Positions 54,515-63,238 of a DNA stretch of 64,000 nucleotides are shown piece after piece. The notes under the pieces were generated by a model. The model was not told the DNA's origin, searched no databases, and worked only from the letters and a program-made list of their open reading frames with translations. The DNA comes from Tetragenococcus koreensis. Its GTDB lineage: Bacteria; Bacillota; Bacilli; Lactobacillales; Enterococcaceae. The DNA lies in contig NZ_CP027786.1 of NCBI RefSeq assembly GCF_003795145.1, positions 1 to 64,000 on the forward strand, read 5' to 3'. The stretch's first letter is position 1. The number at the start of each line of letters is the position of its first letter. A program made the translations under genes and the position numbers.

Positions 54515-54628
54515 GTGCCAAAAATGTGCCAAAAAGGTATTCAACTTCATATTTTTTCAGGAAATTTAGTATACTTGTGAACCTATTTTTATTATGGTAT
54601 TTTTAGCTAAACATAAGGAGGTTTTACT

Positions 54629-54688
54629 ATGGGAATTTGTAGTATTGCTGTAGTTAAAATCGTTCATTATAAACCAAGAAATTTATAA
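54629..54688 (+). CDS. Erm leader peptide (19 residues)
   Basis: The ORF encodes MGICSIAVVKIVHYKPRNL with a strong AAGGAGG site. It resembles known leader peptides of erm genes: the start MGI.SI and the HYKP end are like ErmCL, while IAVV is the stalling motif of ErmAL. A ribosome stalled on it by a macrolide would free the erm start site. Too short for standard gene finding, it is supported by its position and the repeat structure that follows. Confidence 0.88.
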   Translation: MGICSIAVVKIVHYKPRNL

Positions 54689-54758
54689 TATGGTTATAAT
54701 GAACATATAAAACATCATGCTTCATTATAACCGCAAAAAGTAGAGGGTTATAATGAAC
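54661..54758 (+). promoter_or_regulatory. Translational attenuator of the erm gene
   Basis: Four alternating segments are visible: 1, CGTTCATTATAAACC (54661-54675); 2, GGTTATAATGAAC (54692-54704); 3, GCTTCATTATAACC (54719-54732); 4, GGTTATAATGAAC (54746-54758). 1 pairs with 2 and 3 with 4, and 2 can pair with 3. Segment 4 covers the ribosome-binding site AGAGGG and the ATG of erm. Stalling in the leader would mask 1, let 2 pair with 3 and free 4. Confidence 0.88.
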
Positions 54759-55493
54759 AAAAATAATGAAATAAGATTTAGCCAGAATTTTATAACGTCA
54801 AAAGAAAATATAAAAGAGATACTTTCTTATACTAATTTTGATAAGGAAGATGAACTGATTGAACTTGGCTGTGGCAAAGGACATTTTACAAAAGAACTTG
54901 TAAAAAGAGGAAAATTTGTTACAGCGATTGAAAAAGATCACCAACTTAGTTTAATAGCTCAAGAGTCAATGAACAACGTCGCCAATATTCAGATTGTAAA
55001 TAAGGATATTTTAGAATATGATTTTTTAATAGGAAGTAAACCATACAAGATATTTGGTAATATACCATTTAATTTAAGTACAAAAATCGTTAAGATAATT
55101 GCCTATAAAACAAAGGCTACAGTAAGCTATCTAATTGTAGAAAAGGGATTTTCAAAAAGATTATTAAACAATAAAAGAACTCTAGCCTTACTTTTATTGC
55201 CTACAGTGAATATTGAAATTTTAAAGTCTATTCCTAACTTTTATTTTCACCCCAAACCGAATATTACAGCTGTCTTAATAAAAATTAAACGAATAGAAAC
55301 AAAAATTAGTAGAAAAGATTGGAAACTATATGAAAATTTCGTTCGCAAATGGGTGAATAAAGAGTATTACAGTTTATTTACTAAAAATCAATTTAACAAA
55401 GCTATGAAGCACGCAAAAGTGACTAGCTTAGAAAGCTTAACAGCTGAACAGATAATTTCTATCTTTAATAGTTATAAACTATTTCGAAATTAG
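54753..55493 (+). CDS. erm: 23S rRNA (adenine2058-N6)-dimethyltransferase, Erm family
   Basis: 246 residues. Motif I ELGCGKGHFTKELVKRG, the acidic motif TAIEKDHQLS, the catalytic NIPF motif (FGNIPFNLST) and the C-terminal KWVNKEYYSLFTKNQF identify an Erm methylase, which dimethylates A2058 and confers macrolide-lincosamide-streptogramin B resistance. It shares blocks with ErmA, ErmB and ErmC but appears closest to none in full, so no class is assigned. The very AT-rich sequence, the position next to tRNA-Arg, and its absence from the usual rplU neighbourhood suggest transfer. The leader and attenuator are intact, so it is likely inducible. Confidence 0.92.
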   Translation: MNKNNEIRFSQNFITSKENIKEILSYTNFDKEDELIELGCGKGHFTKELVKRGKFVTAIEKDHQLSLIAQESMNNVANIQIVNKDILEYDFLIGSKPYKIFGNIPFNLSTKIVKIIAYKTKATVSYLIVEKGFSKRLLNNKRTLALLLLPTVNIEILKSIPNFYFHPKPNITAVLIKIKRIETKISRKDWKLYENFVRKWVNKEYYSLFTKNQFNKAMKHAKVTSLESLTAEQIISIFNSYKLFRN

Positions 55494-55569
55494 CTAGTAA
55501 GACTGTGGCTCATTTTTTGATATATACACAAATAAAGTGACGCTAATAGGCAGATTTCAAAAGTTTTCA

Positions 55570-55700
55570 TTGACGAACTTCCAGCTTTTTGATAAAGTAA
55601 GTATGTTGTAATTGTGGACTTCCACAGCTACAACCGCTCTGAACAAGTTTTAAGTGCTGATATAGTCGCTTGGGATGGCGAGTCTAAGTTTATTATTTAA
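55570..55700 (+). promoter_or_regulatory. rplU promoter and L21 leader
   Basis: TTGACG (55570-55575), 17 bases, TAAAGT (55593-55598) form a promoter. The leader has nested hairpins GTTGTA/TACAAC and TGTGGA/TCCACA and ends in AAGGAGGTG, as in the L21 leader family of Firmicutes. Confidence 0.65.
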
Positions 55701-55714
55701 GGAGGTGCACAAAT

Positions 55715-56023
55715 ATGTACGCAATTATCAAAACAGGCGGCAAACAATATAAAGTTGAAGAAAACCAACCAATCTACATTGAAAAATTAGATGCAGAAGC
55801 TGGTGAAAAAGTAACTTTTGACGAAGTTGTTTTAGTTGGTGGCGAAACAACAAAAGTTGGTAGCCCACTAATTGAAGGAGCAACAGTTGAAGGTACAGTA
55901 GATAAGCACGGCAAAGAAAAGAAAGTTGTCACTTATAAATACAAACCTAAGAAAGATTCCCACCGTAAACAAGGACATCGTCAACCTTATACTAAGGTTA
56001 CGATCAATGTAATCAATGCATAA
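55715..56023 (+). CDS. rplU: Ribosomal protein L21
   Basis: 102 residues, starting [18 protein letters not shown]. The C-terminal [21 protein letters not shown] is the L21 signature. The order rplU-prp-rpmA is conserved in Firmicutes. Confidence 0.98.
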   Translation: MYAIIKTGGKQYKVEENQPIYIEKLDAEAGEKVTFDEVVLVGGETTKVGSPLIEGATVEGTVDKHGKEKKVVTYKYKPKKDSHRKQGHRQPYTKVTINVINA

Positions 56024-56047
56024 TTAAAATAAAAGCAGGGTATTACT

Positions 56048-56383
56048 ATGATTAAAGGAATTTTTAAACGTGATGACTCTGGTAGAATTAATTCCTATCA
56101 GATAACAGGTCATGCTGATGCTGGAGAATATGGGTACGATATTGTGTGTGCGGCAGTTTCTGTTTTAGCGATTAGTACTGTTAATGGTATTGAATCATTA
56201 GCTGGGATAGATCCAATTGTTGAGTCAGATGACGAAAACGGTGGTTATCTTCACGTTGAGATTCCATCTGGAAATACACAAGAGCAATCTAATATTATTC
56301 AGATATTATTAGAAAATCTATTATTAGGCATGCAGTCTGTTCAAGAACAATACAATGATTATATTCAATTAGAAACAACTTAA
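56048..56383 (+). CDS. prp: Ribosomal-processing cysteine protease Prp
   Basis: 111 residues. The catalytic histidine is in ITGHADAGEYGYDIVCAAVS, and the cysteine is in the same motif. Prp removes the N-terminal extension of L27, encoded by the next gene; that extension, ending in NLQFF just before AHKKGGG, is present here. It is located between rplU and rpmA as expected. Confidence 0.95.
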   Translation: MIKGIFKRDDSGRINSYQITGHADAGEYGYDIVCAAVSVLAISTVNGIESLAGIDPIVESDDENGGYLHVEIPSGNTQEQSNIIQILLENLLLGMQSVQEQYNDYIQLETT

Positions 56384-56402
56384 TAACTAGGAGGTGCATC
56401 GT

Positions 56403-56696
56403 ATGTTGATGACAATGAATTTACAATTTTTCGCTCACAAAAAAGGTGGCGGTTCAACAGCTAACGGACGTGACTCTGAATCAAAACGTTTAGGAGCTAA
56501 ACGTGCTGACGGTCAAACTGTTACAGGTGGATCCATCCTTTATCGCCAACGCGGTACAAAAATTTATCCAGGCGTTAATGTTGGTAAAGGCGGCGATGAT
56601 ACGCTGTTTGCAAAAATTGATGGTACTGTACGTTTTGAACGTATGGGTCGCGATAAAAAACAAGTTTCAGTTTACCCAGTCGCTCAAGAAGCGTAA
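56403..56696 (+). CDS. rpmA: Ribosomal protein L27 with Prp-cleavable N-terminal extension
   Basis: 97 residues from ATG 56403 ([18 protein letters not shown]), seven bases after GGAGGTG; the frame opens three codons earlier. The extension ends in LQFF, after which Prp cuts to expose AHKKGGG, the tail that reaches the peptidyl-transferase centre. The body [19 protein letters not shown] is typical. Confidence 0.98.
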   Translation: MLMTMNLQFFAHKKGGGSTANGRDSESKRLGAKRADGQTVTGGSILYRQRGTKIYPGVNVGKGGDDTLFAKIDGTVRFERMGRDKKQVSVYPVAQEA

Positions 56697-56703
56697 AACT
56701 GAT

Positions 56704-56743
56704 ACAGCTTGATTTCTGAAAAAGAAATCAAGCTGTTTTTTAT
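56704..56743 (+). terminator. Terminator after rpmA
   Basis: ACAGCTTGATTTCT / AGAAATCAAGCTGT stem followed by T run. Confidence 0.93.
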
Positions 56744-56760
56744 TCTTAGGAGGTTTCTCA

Positions 56761-57312
56761 GTGGAGACAAATGACATAACACTTAGAAAAGCAACGGTTG
56801 CAGATGCTGATGAAATTGTAGCAATTTACGCCCCTTATGTAGCTGAAACCACGATCTCTTTTGAAAAAGAGGTGCCTAAAGTGGAAGAATTTGCGAAGCG
56901 TATTACTAGCACACTTCAAAATTATCCTTACTATGTTGCTGAAGATGATAAACAAAATATTTTAGGATTTGCATATGCAGGCGCTTATAATACACGCGTG
57001 TGCTATAATTTAACGGCAGAAAGCAGTGTTTACGTCAAGCAGTATGTTGCTCATAAAGGGATTGGAACAGCTTTATATCAAGCATTAGAAAATCAATTAA
57101 AAAAGCAGCACGTCGTAAACGTATTATCAATTATTACAGCAGGTAATCAGCAAAGCGAAAAATTCCATCAAAAACATGGATTTAAAAGAGTAGGTTATTT
57201 TCCTCATATTGGTTACAAATTTGGCGCATGGTGTGATGTGATCTGGATGCAAAAAACATTAGGCAGTGATCAAAGCTATCCGGGTGATTTTATTCCGTTT
57301 TCTGATTTTTAA
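56761..57312 (+). CDS. GNAT N-acetyltransferase (phosphinothricin acetyltransferase-like)
   Basis: 183 residues from GTG 56761 behind TAGGAGGT. ITLRKATVADADEIVAIYAPYV...TISFE and the acetyl-CoA loop VAHKGIGTALYQAL place it in the GNAT family near the Pat/YncA group (NxxxxHxKHGFKRVGYFPHIGYKFG end). It acetylates an amine of a small molecule; the natural substrate of this group is uncertain. Confidence 0.85.
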   Translation: METNDITLRKATVADADEIVAIYAPYVAETTISFEKEVPKVEEFAKRITSTLQNYPYYVAEDDKQNILGFAYAGAYNTRVCYNLTAESSVYVKQYVAHKGIGTALYQALENQLKKQHVVNVLSIITAGNQQSEKFHQKHGFKRVGYFPHIGYKFGAWCDVIWMQKTLGSDQSYPGDFIPFSDF

Positions 57313-57732
57313 CTTCGGCATACAGGTCAATGATAAACTAGAGTAATTCGGGTATATTCTCATAGTGCTATTATCATTATAAGTGTAAAATTTATTAAGC
57401 GACTATGGTAGATAAAAAGAAAGCGTTTGTTATTGTAACTAGTCTGTGATAACCACTAATGACAGTGATAATTTCTTATAGATTCTATCATAACAAGTTT
57501 AGTGGATAGAAACATGGGAATAGAATCAAAGGAACATTCTCTGTCTTTGACTTAACAGGGACTGTTTTTGGAATCGACTACCTATCTTTCCGAACATGGG
57601 GAATAGATCAGCAGTTCATTCTCCATGTTTGACCATTTTTTATTGATTCTTTTCTATTTCCTCCGATGCTCTCCTCTGTCTTTGTTCTATGCTCCTATCT
57701 TATATGACATTTGTGAGGCATCTTTTTCTCGG
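57313..57732. other. Intergenic region with a terminator-like hairpin
   Basis: No gene is supported. A 12-bp stem, AACATGGGGAAT (57593-57604) with ATTCTCCATGTT (57618-57629), with one G-U pair, is followed by six T at 57636-57641. Several shorter inverted repeats lie between 57420 and 57530. It may hold a small RNA or decayed DNA; no clear promoter was found. Confidence 0.4.
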
Positions 57733-57762
57733 TTGGCAATGAGGAAAAAAAGAAGGTATAAT
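57733..57762 (+). promoter_or_regulatory. Promoter of levR
   Basis: TTGGCA (57733-57738), 18-base spacer, TATAAT (57757-57762), about 66 bases before the start codon. Confidence 0.75.
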
Positions 57763-57828
57763 GAAGAAAACGGTCTCGGCCTATTCGTATTGAAATGATT
57801 GCCCAAGGCTTGAATCGAGGTGAAAAAT

Positions 57829-60642
57829 TTGAATAAAAGAATGGAAAAAATTTATCAATATACTGTCCAAAAAGCTGGTTCTGGAACATATAGTGAACCC
57901 GCGACAGTTACCACAAAAGAAATTGCTCAAGCGTTGGCTATTCAAAGAAGTAACGCCAGCAAAGATCTAAATCAATTGGTTCGAGATGGCAAAATGATCA
58001 AAACAGATAGTCGTCCTGTTAAATACTATTTAAATCAAAATACAACCGAAGAAAAATATGTTGAAAGTTATAAACAAGAAAGAGCGCCTCGAAAAAAACA
58101 ACAACCACAGCACGTGCAATCCTCCATTGTTCCAATGGAAGATATTTTTTCCAATATTATTGGGATTAACGGTAGCATGAAGAATGCGGGCGATCAGGCA
58201 AAAGCTGCAATATTGTACCCGCCTAAAGGGTTGAATTGTTTAATTACCGGACCCACTGGATCGGGAAAAACTTACTTTGCGCATGCGATGTTTCAATTTG
58301 CTAAAGCGAATAATGTCATTGATGCCAATAAAGAATTGATTGTCTTTAACTGTGCTGATTATGCAAATAATCCAGAACTTTTGATGAGTCATTTATTTGG
58401 GCATACTAAAGGAGCATTTACCGGAGCAGATGAAGAAAAAACTGGTGTTATTGACCAAGCTAACCATAGTATGCTTTTTCTAGACGAAATTCATCGTTTA
58501 CCGCCTGAAGGGCAAGAAATGATTTTTTACTTTATGGATTATGGGACGTACAGTCGCTTGGGAGAGACCGGCAAACAGCATGAGGCTGAAGTGCGTATTG
58601 TTGGTGCCACAACCGAAGACCCTAATTCTAGCCTGCTTGATACGTTTGTTAGACGGATTCCGATTAACATTCAATTACCTTCTTTTGTATCACGCCCTGC
58701 TGTGGAAAAAGTTGATTTAGTGAAAGTGATGGTCTCACACGAAGCCCATCGTATTCAACGTACGATTTCATTAACTGAAGATGTCGTAAAAGCATTAATT
58801 GGCAGCGTCAGTTATGGAAATATTGGACAGTTAAAATCAAATGTTCAGCTAGTGTGTGCTAGAGGTTTTTTGAATCATATGCATGAAGAACAAATTGAGA
58901 TTATGATTGAAGATGTACCTGAGGGTATTCGATCAGGCCTAATACTTTTAGCCGATAATCGTGAGATGTCGACTGAACTTTCGCAAAATCTTGAGTCCAA
59001 ATTAATTATTTATCCGGATGCAGATCTTCTAAATATTCAATCGGACTCTTATGAATTACCCTATAACTTATACGACATTATCGGCGATAAGGCTGAGCTA
59101 TTAAGAGCTGACGGAATCGATCAAGAAACCATTAATCATTTTATTTCGACTGACATTAATGTTCATTTAAAATCATTTTACAAAGATCATGGTTTTTCAT
59201 TCTACGCAGATAATAAATTAAGTGAGTTTGTTGACCGCAAAATTATCGAATTAACAAATCGTATTTTTTCTATTGTTACTAGTCGGTTAGGAAATGAGTT
59301 TCAGTCCAATTTTGTTTACGCGATGAGCTTGCATATAAGTTCTTTTTTGAAAAAATTACAACTAGGGGAGAAGCGGGATGTGAATGATAATATACGACAA
59401 ATGGTTACCGCTTACCCTGAAGAATTAAGTGTGGCCCAAGAGATTCGGCAATATATTGGTGAATGGTTCAATATCTTTATTCCTGAAAGTGAAATTTACT
59501 ATTTAGCTGTTTTGTTGGTATCTTTAAGGAGCGCTTCACAAGTTGGAAGAATTGGAGTGGTTGTAGGAGCGCACGGAAACAGTACAGCGACAAGTATGGT
59601 GGAAGTGGTAAAACAACTGCTTGATGTTGAACAAGTAGCAGCAGTTGATATGCCACTTGATATGCCGCCTAAAATTGCTTTAGAAAAATTGAAACAAGCT
59701 GTTCTTTCTGTGCATGAAGGTAGCGGTGTTTTGTTATTAGTAGACATGGGGTCTTTAGTGACTTTTAATGAAAAGATTCAAAGAGAGACGGGCGTGTTCG
59801 TACGAACGATTGATATGGTAACTACGTCGCTGGTTTTAGAATCTGTACGTAAAGCGTCTGTTTTTGGGACCAGTTTGGATGATCTTTACGAATCGTTGAA
59901 AAATTTCCATGGTTACACTACATTAGACGCGTTGCCCGCAACTTTAACAGAAAATCATCTGCCTAAAGCAGTCCTTGCTATTTGTGCTTCTGGCGAGGGG
60001 ACAGCTGTTCATATTAAAAAGATGATTCAAACGACTCTTGATAAAAAACAAATTGCAGATGTGGAAGTACTGACGATTTCTGCTGTGGAGTTAGAACAAG
60101 TGCTTCCTGAAATTCAACAACATTATCAAGTAATTGCAGCAACCGGAGTGGTTGATCCACAACTAGCGGTTCCTTTCATTACCTTAGAAAATTTTATTAC
60201 ACAAAATACAGATGAATTGATTGATAAACTACTGTTAAATAATGAGTTAACGGTTGAAGAACCAGTAGCGTTTAACAATATGGAAACCAAAGAAATTTGT
60301 CTGAATTATTTAGAAAAGAACTTCACATTTTTAAATCCGCAAAAATTGATTGAACCTTTATTGCAATTTACTGAAGAAATTATGGATAACTGGCATATAT
60401 TAAAAGAAGAGCAGGGATTTTGTATTAATTTCCTTTTACATGCAGCCGGCATGATTGAACGAGTAATTCTGCAACAACCTCTAACAGCTCCTGAAAATGA
60501 GGAAGAAAATCTGCAAGACGAACCAGACTACGAAGCTTTGCATATTCAAGTATTATCTTTAGGTAGAGTCTTGAATTTAACCTTCCCACCAGCTGAAGAA
60601 GTCTATTTATTGGCTTTAATAAAACGCCAAGTTAAAGTTTGA
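57829..60642 (+). CDS. levR: Sigma-54-dependent transcriptional activator LevR/ManR with PTS regulatory domains
   Basis: 937 residues from TTG 57829 behind CGAGG (a GTG at 57820 has no site). N-terminal winged helix (~1-75, KEIAQALAIQRSNASKDLNQLV); AAA+ domain with Walker A GPTGSGKTYFAHA near 145 and the sigma-54-contacting GAFTGA loop near 200; PRD1 (~455-560); EIIA-Man-like domain (~570-690, VGVVVGAHGNSTATS); EIIB-like domain (~705-800); PRD2 (~825-937). It activates the sigma-54 promoter of the downstream mannose-family PTS, controlled by PTS phosphorylation of its PRD histidines. Confidence 0.96.
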   Translation: MNKRMEKIYQYTVQKAGSGTYSEPATVTTKEIAQALAIQRSNASKDLNQLVRDGKMIKTDSRPVKYYLNQNTTEEKYVESYKQERAPRKKQQPQHVQSSIVPMEDIFSNIIGINGSMKNAGDQAKAAILYPPKGLNCLITGPTGSGKTYFAHAMFQFAKANNVIDANKELIVFNCADYANNPELLMSHLFGHTKGAFTGADEEKTGVIDQANHSMLFLDEIHRLPPEGQEMIFYFMDYGTYSRLGETGKQHEAEVRIVGATTEDPNSSLLDTFVRRIPINIQLPSFVSRPAVEKVDLVKVMVSHEAHRIQRTISLTEDVVKALIGSVSYGNIGQLKSNVQLVCARGFLNHMHEEQIEIMIEDVPEGIRSGLILLADNREMSTELSQNLESKLIIYPDADLLNIQSDSYELPYNLYDIIGDKAELLRADGIDQETINHFISTDINVHLKSFYKDHGFSFYADNKLSEFVDRKIIELTNRIFSIVTSRLGNEFQSNFVYAMSLHISSFLKKLQLGEKRDVNDNIRQMVTAYPEELSVAQEIRQYIGEWFNIFIPESEIYYLAVLLVSLRSASQVGRIGVVVGAHGNSTATSMVEVVKQLLDVEQVAAVDMPLDMPPKIALEKLKQAVLSVHEGSGVLLLVDMGSLVTFNEKIQRETGVFVRTIDMVTTSLVLESVRKASVFGTSLDDLYESLKNFHGYTTLDALPATLTENHLPKAVLAICASGEGTAVHIKKMIQTTLDKKQIADVEVLTISAVELEQVLPEIQQHYQVIAATGVVDPQLAVPFITLENFITQNTDELIDKLLLNNELTVEEPVAFNNMETKEICLNYLEKNFTFLNPQKLIEPLLQFTEEIMDNWHILKEEQGFCINFLLHAAGMIERVILQQPLTAPENEEENLQDEPDYEALHIQVLSLGRVLNLTFPPAEEVYLLALIKRQVKV

Positions 60643-60655
60643 CAAAAACAGTAAA

Positions 60656-60700
60656 CAATACACTAAAGATACACAAAAGTAATGTATCCTTAGTGTATTG
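60656..60700. promoter_or_regulatory. Perfect-arm palindrome between levR and the PTS promoter
   Basis: 18-base arms (60656-60673 and 60683-60700, one mismatch) around a nine-base loop. AGTGTAT of the right arm recurs as GGTGTAT and AGTGTAT at about 60724-60740. It lies 50-95 bases upstream of the sigma-54 promoter, where LevR-type activators bind. It could instead terminate levR, but no clear T run follows. Confidence 0.6.
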
Positions 60701-60750
60701 CTTTATTTTATCTTAAAACGCTGGTGTATAGATAGTGTATTATTCATTTT

Positions 60751-60766
60751 TGGCACGTAACTTGCT
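60751..60766 (+). promoter_or_regulatory. Sigma-54 promoter of the PTS operon
   Basis: TGGCAC (60751-60756), five bases, TTGCT (60762-60766), an exact match to the -24/-12 consensus TGGCAC-N5-TTGCW. It lies about 65 bases before the first PTS gene. The LevR gene upstream is the matching activator. Confidence 0.93.
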
Positions 60767-60832
60767 TTTAAATAGAGTAAAGGAGGTGTGTCCGGCTGAT
60801 AAATCAATAAATATTAAGGGGGCGATCAAAAC

Positions 60833-61327
60833 TTGGAAATTCGTTTAGCACGAGTTGATGATCGGCTAATTCATGGACAAGTTACTACGTCATGGACCAA
60901 ACGAACCGACATCAACCGAATTATCGTGGTCAGTGATGAAGTTGCATTTGATCATCTAAGTAAATTCCTTTTACAACAAGCGGCTCCGCCAGGAATCAAC
61001 GCAAATGTTGTCACCGTAGCCAAAATGTTGGAAACCTTTAATAGTGAATTATTCAAAACGCAAAAAGTCATGCTATTATTTACCAATCCGCAAGATGTGG
61101 AAAGACTGGTGCGCGGAGGAATAAAACTGAACTCATTAAATATCGGCGGTATGCGTTTTGAAAATGGGAAACAGATGGTCACAAATTTTGTTTCAGTAAA
61201 TGAAAAAGATCTAGCTTCCTTTCACTATCTGGCAAAACAAGGAATTGAATTAGAAGTTCGCAAAGTTCCAACTGATCGCAAAATTAATTTGATTGATTTG
61301 TTGGATAAAAAGGAAAAAGCTAAGTAG
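60833..61327 (+). CDS. PTS mannose/fructose-family EIIB
   Basis: 164 residues from TTG 60833 behind AAGGGGG. The active histidine is in VDDRLIHGQVTTSW (residue 15). It accepts phosphate from EIIA and passes it to sugar at EIIC/EIID. An additional EIIB domain is encoded by the next gene, so the operon has two; LevE-like proteins also regulate LevR by phosphorylation. Confidence 0.94.
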   Translation: MEIRLARVDDRLIHGQVTTSWTKRTDINRIIVVSDEVAFDHLSKFLLQQAAPPGINANVVTVAKMLETFNSELFKTQKVMLLFTNPQDVERLVRGGIKLNSLNIGGMRFENGKQMVTNFVSVNEKDLASFHYLAKQGIELEVRKVPTDRKINLIDLLDKKEKAK

Positions 61328-61356
61328 AAAAAAATCGCAAATTAGGGGGTAAGAAA

Positions 61357-62364
61357 ATGGTAGGAATCATCCTAGCAAGTCATGGGGACTTTGCTGATGG
61401 GATCTTAGAATCAGCAACAATGATTTTTGGAGAACAAGCAAATGTTGCTGCTTGTGTATTGAAACCAAGCGAAGGTCCAGATGATATAAAGAAAAAAATG
61501 GAAGACGCAATCAATTCATTTGATGATCAAGATGAAGTACTTTTATTGATTGATCTTTGGGGAGGTACCCCATTTAACCAAGCCAACAGCTTATTTGAAG
61601 AACACAAAGATAAATGGGCAATTGTGGCAGGTATGAATTTACCAATGGTTATTGAAGCTTATGCTTCCCGTCTTTCTATGGATTCTGCACAACAAATTGC
61701 TTCGGCTATCGTTCCTAGCGGGAAAGATGGTGTCAAAGTAAAACCAGAAGAATTGGCGGTTGAAGATAAAGCTGCATCAGACGAAGAAGTTGATACTGGG
61801 GCTCCAGAAGAACCTAAAGGCTCTTTACCTGAAGGCACGGTTGTCGGTGATGGAAAGATAGATTATGTGTTAGCACGTATTGATTCTCGTCTTTTGCATG
61901 GTCAAGTTGCTACTAACTGGGCTAAAGCAACGGGACCCAACCGAATTATTGTAGTTAGTGACGCTGTTGCAAAAGATAGCTTGCGTAAAAGCTTAATCGA
62001 ACAAGCAACACCGCCGGGTATAAAAGCTAACGTTATTCCAATTGAAAAAATGATAGAAGTGGACAAAGACCCACGATTTGGTAAAACAAAAGCTTTATTA
62101 CTTTTTGAAAATCCAGAAGATATGTTAAAAGCGATCGAAGGCGGCGTAGATATCCATGAAGTAAATGTTGGTTCTATGGCCCATTCCAAAGGAAAAGTCG
62201 TGGTAAATAACGTTATTTCAATGGATGAAGCAGATATTGAATCCTTTGAACGTATGGAAGAACTAGGTGTGAAATTTGATGTTCGTAAAGTACCGAGTGA
62301 TTCAAGTGGACGCCTCAATGAATTGCTTAAAAAAGCAAAGGCTGGATTAAAAAATGCCGGATAA
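61357..62364 (+). CDS. PTS mannose-family EIIAB (fused)
   Basis: 335 residues. The EIIA domain (~1-130) has the active histidine in ILASHGDFADG (His9). A charged linker (~130-165, rich in Glu and Pro) leads to the EIIB domain (~165-335) with histidine in IDSRLLHGQVATNW. This is the ManX-type fusion. It donates phosphate from HPr to the sugar. Confidence 0.95.
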   Translation: MVGIILASHGDFADGILESATMIFGEQANVAACVLKPSEGPDDIKKKMEDAINSFDDQDEVLLLIDLWGGTPFNQANSLFEEHKDKWAIVAGMNLPMVIEAYASRLSMDSAQQIASAIVPSGKDGVKVKPEELAVEDKAASDEEVDTGAPEEPKGSLPEGTVVGDGKIDYVLARIDSRLLHGQVATNWAKATGPNRIIVVSDAVAKDSLRKSLIEQATPPGIKANVIPIEKMIEVDKDPRFGKTKALLLFENPEDMLKAIEGGVDIHEVNVGSMAHSKGKVVVNNVISMDEADIESFERMEELGVKFDVRKVPSDSSGRLNELLKKAKAGLKNAG

Positions 62365-62397
62365 AAAAGAAAATAGTAATGAATTAGGAGGTTTATT

Positions 62398-63213
62398 ATG
62401 TCAGATTTAAATGCAATTCAGATGATATTGGTCGTAGTTGTTGCATTTTTTGCTGGGATGGATGGAATTTTGGACCAATTTCAATTTCACCAACCATTAG
62501 TTGCATGTACTTTAATTGGACTTGTGACCGGTAATTTAGAAATTTGTGTTATGTTGGGCGGTTCACTACAAATGATCGCATTAGGCTGGGCTAACGTTGG
62601 TGCGGCTGTGGCACCAGATGCTGCATTGGCATCAGTGGCTTCTGCAATTATTCTTGTTTTAGGTGGACAGCAACAAGGTGGTATCTCAACTTCGATTGCC
62701 GTTGCAATTCCACTAGCAGTAGCAGGGTTATTCTTGACAATGCTTGTTCGTACAGTTGCTGTTCCGATTGTTCACGGAATGGACAAAGCTGCTGAACAAG
62801 GAAGTTATCGTAAGATTGAATGGCTGCATCTCTTTGCAACTTGTCTGCAAGGTTTGCGTATTGCAATACCAGCTGGAGCACTATTATTTATTCCAGCAAC
62901 GACTGTCCGTCAAGTTTTGGAATCAATGCCTGACTGGCTAACAGAAGGAATGGAAATCGGTGGTGGTATGGTGGTAGCCGTTGGTTATGCAATGGTTATC
63001 AATATGATGTCAAATAGAGAAGTATGGCCGTTCTTTATTTTAGGTTTTGCCATTGCAGCAATTACTGATTTAACTTTGATCGCAATTGGGGCTATCGGCG
63101 TTGCCTTAGCACTTATTTATATCACGCTTTCAAAACAAGGCGGTTCTTCTGAAGGCGGCGGTGGAAACGGCGGTTCTCGTGATCCACTTGGCGATATACT
63201 CAACGATTACTAA
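62398..63213 (+). CDS. PTS mannose-family EIIC
   Basis: 271 residues, multiple membrane segments. GMDGILDQFQFHQPLVACTLIGLVTG and LGGSLQMIALGWANVGAAVAPDAALAS are EIIC-Man signatures. It forms the membrane channel with EIID. The C-terminus is a Gly-rich tail (SSEGGGGNGGSRDP). It is followed by EIID after 25 bases. Confidence 0.95.
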   Translation: MSDLNAIQMILVVVVAFFAGMDGILDQFQFHQPLVACTLIGLVTGNLEICVMLGGSLQMIALGWANVGAAVAPDAALASVASAIILVLGGQQQGGISTSIAVAIPLAVAGLFLTMLVRTVAVPIVHGMDKAAEQGSYRKIEWLHLFATCLQGLRIAIPAGALLFIPATTVRQVLESMPDWLTEGMEIGGGMVVAVGYAMVINMMSNREVWPFFILGFAIAAITDLTLIAIGAIGVALALIYITLSKQGGSSEGGGGNGGSRDPLGDILNDY

Positions 63214-63238
63214 AGCTTGTAAAAGGAGGAGATAACTC

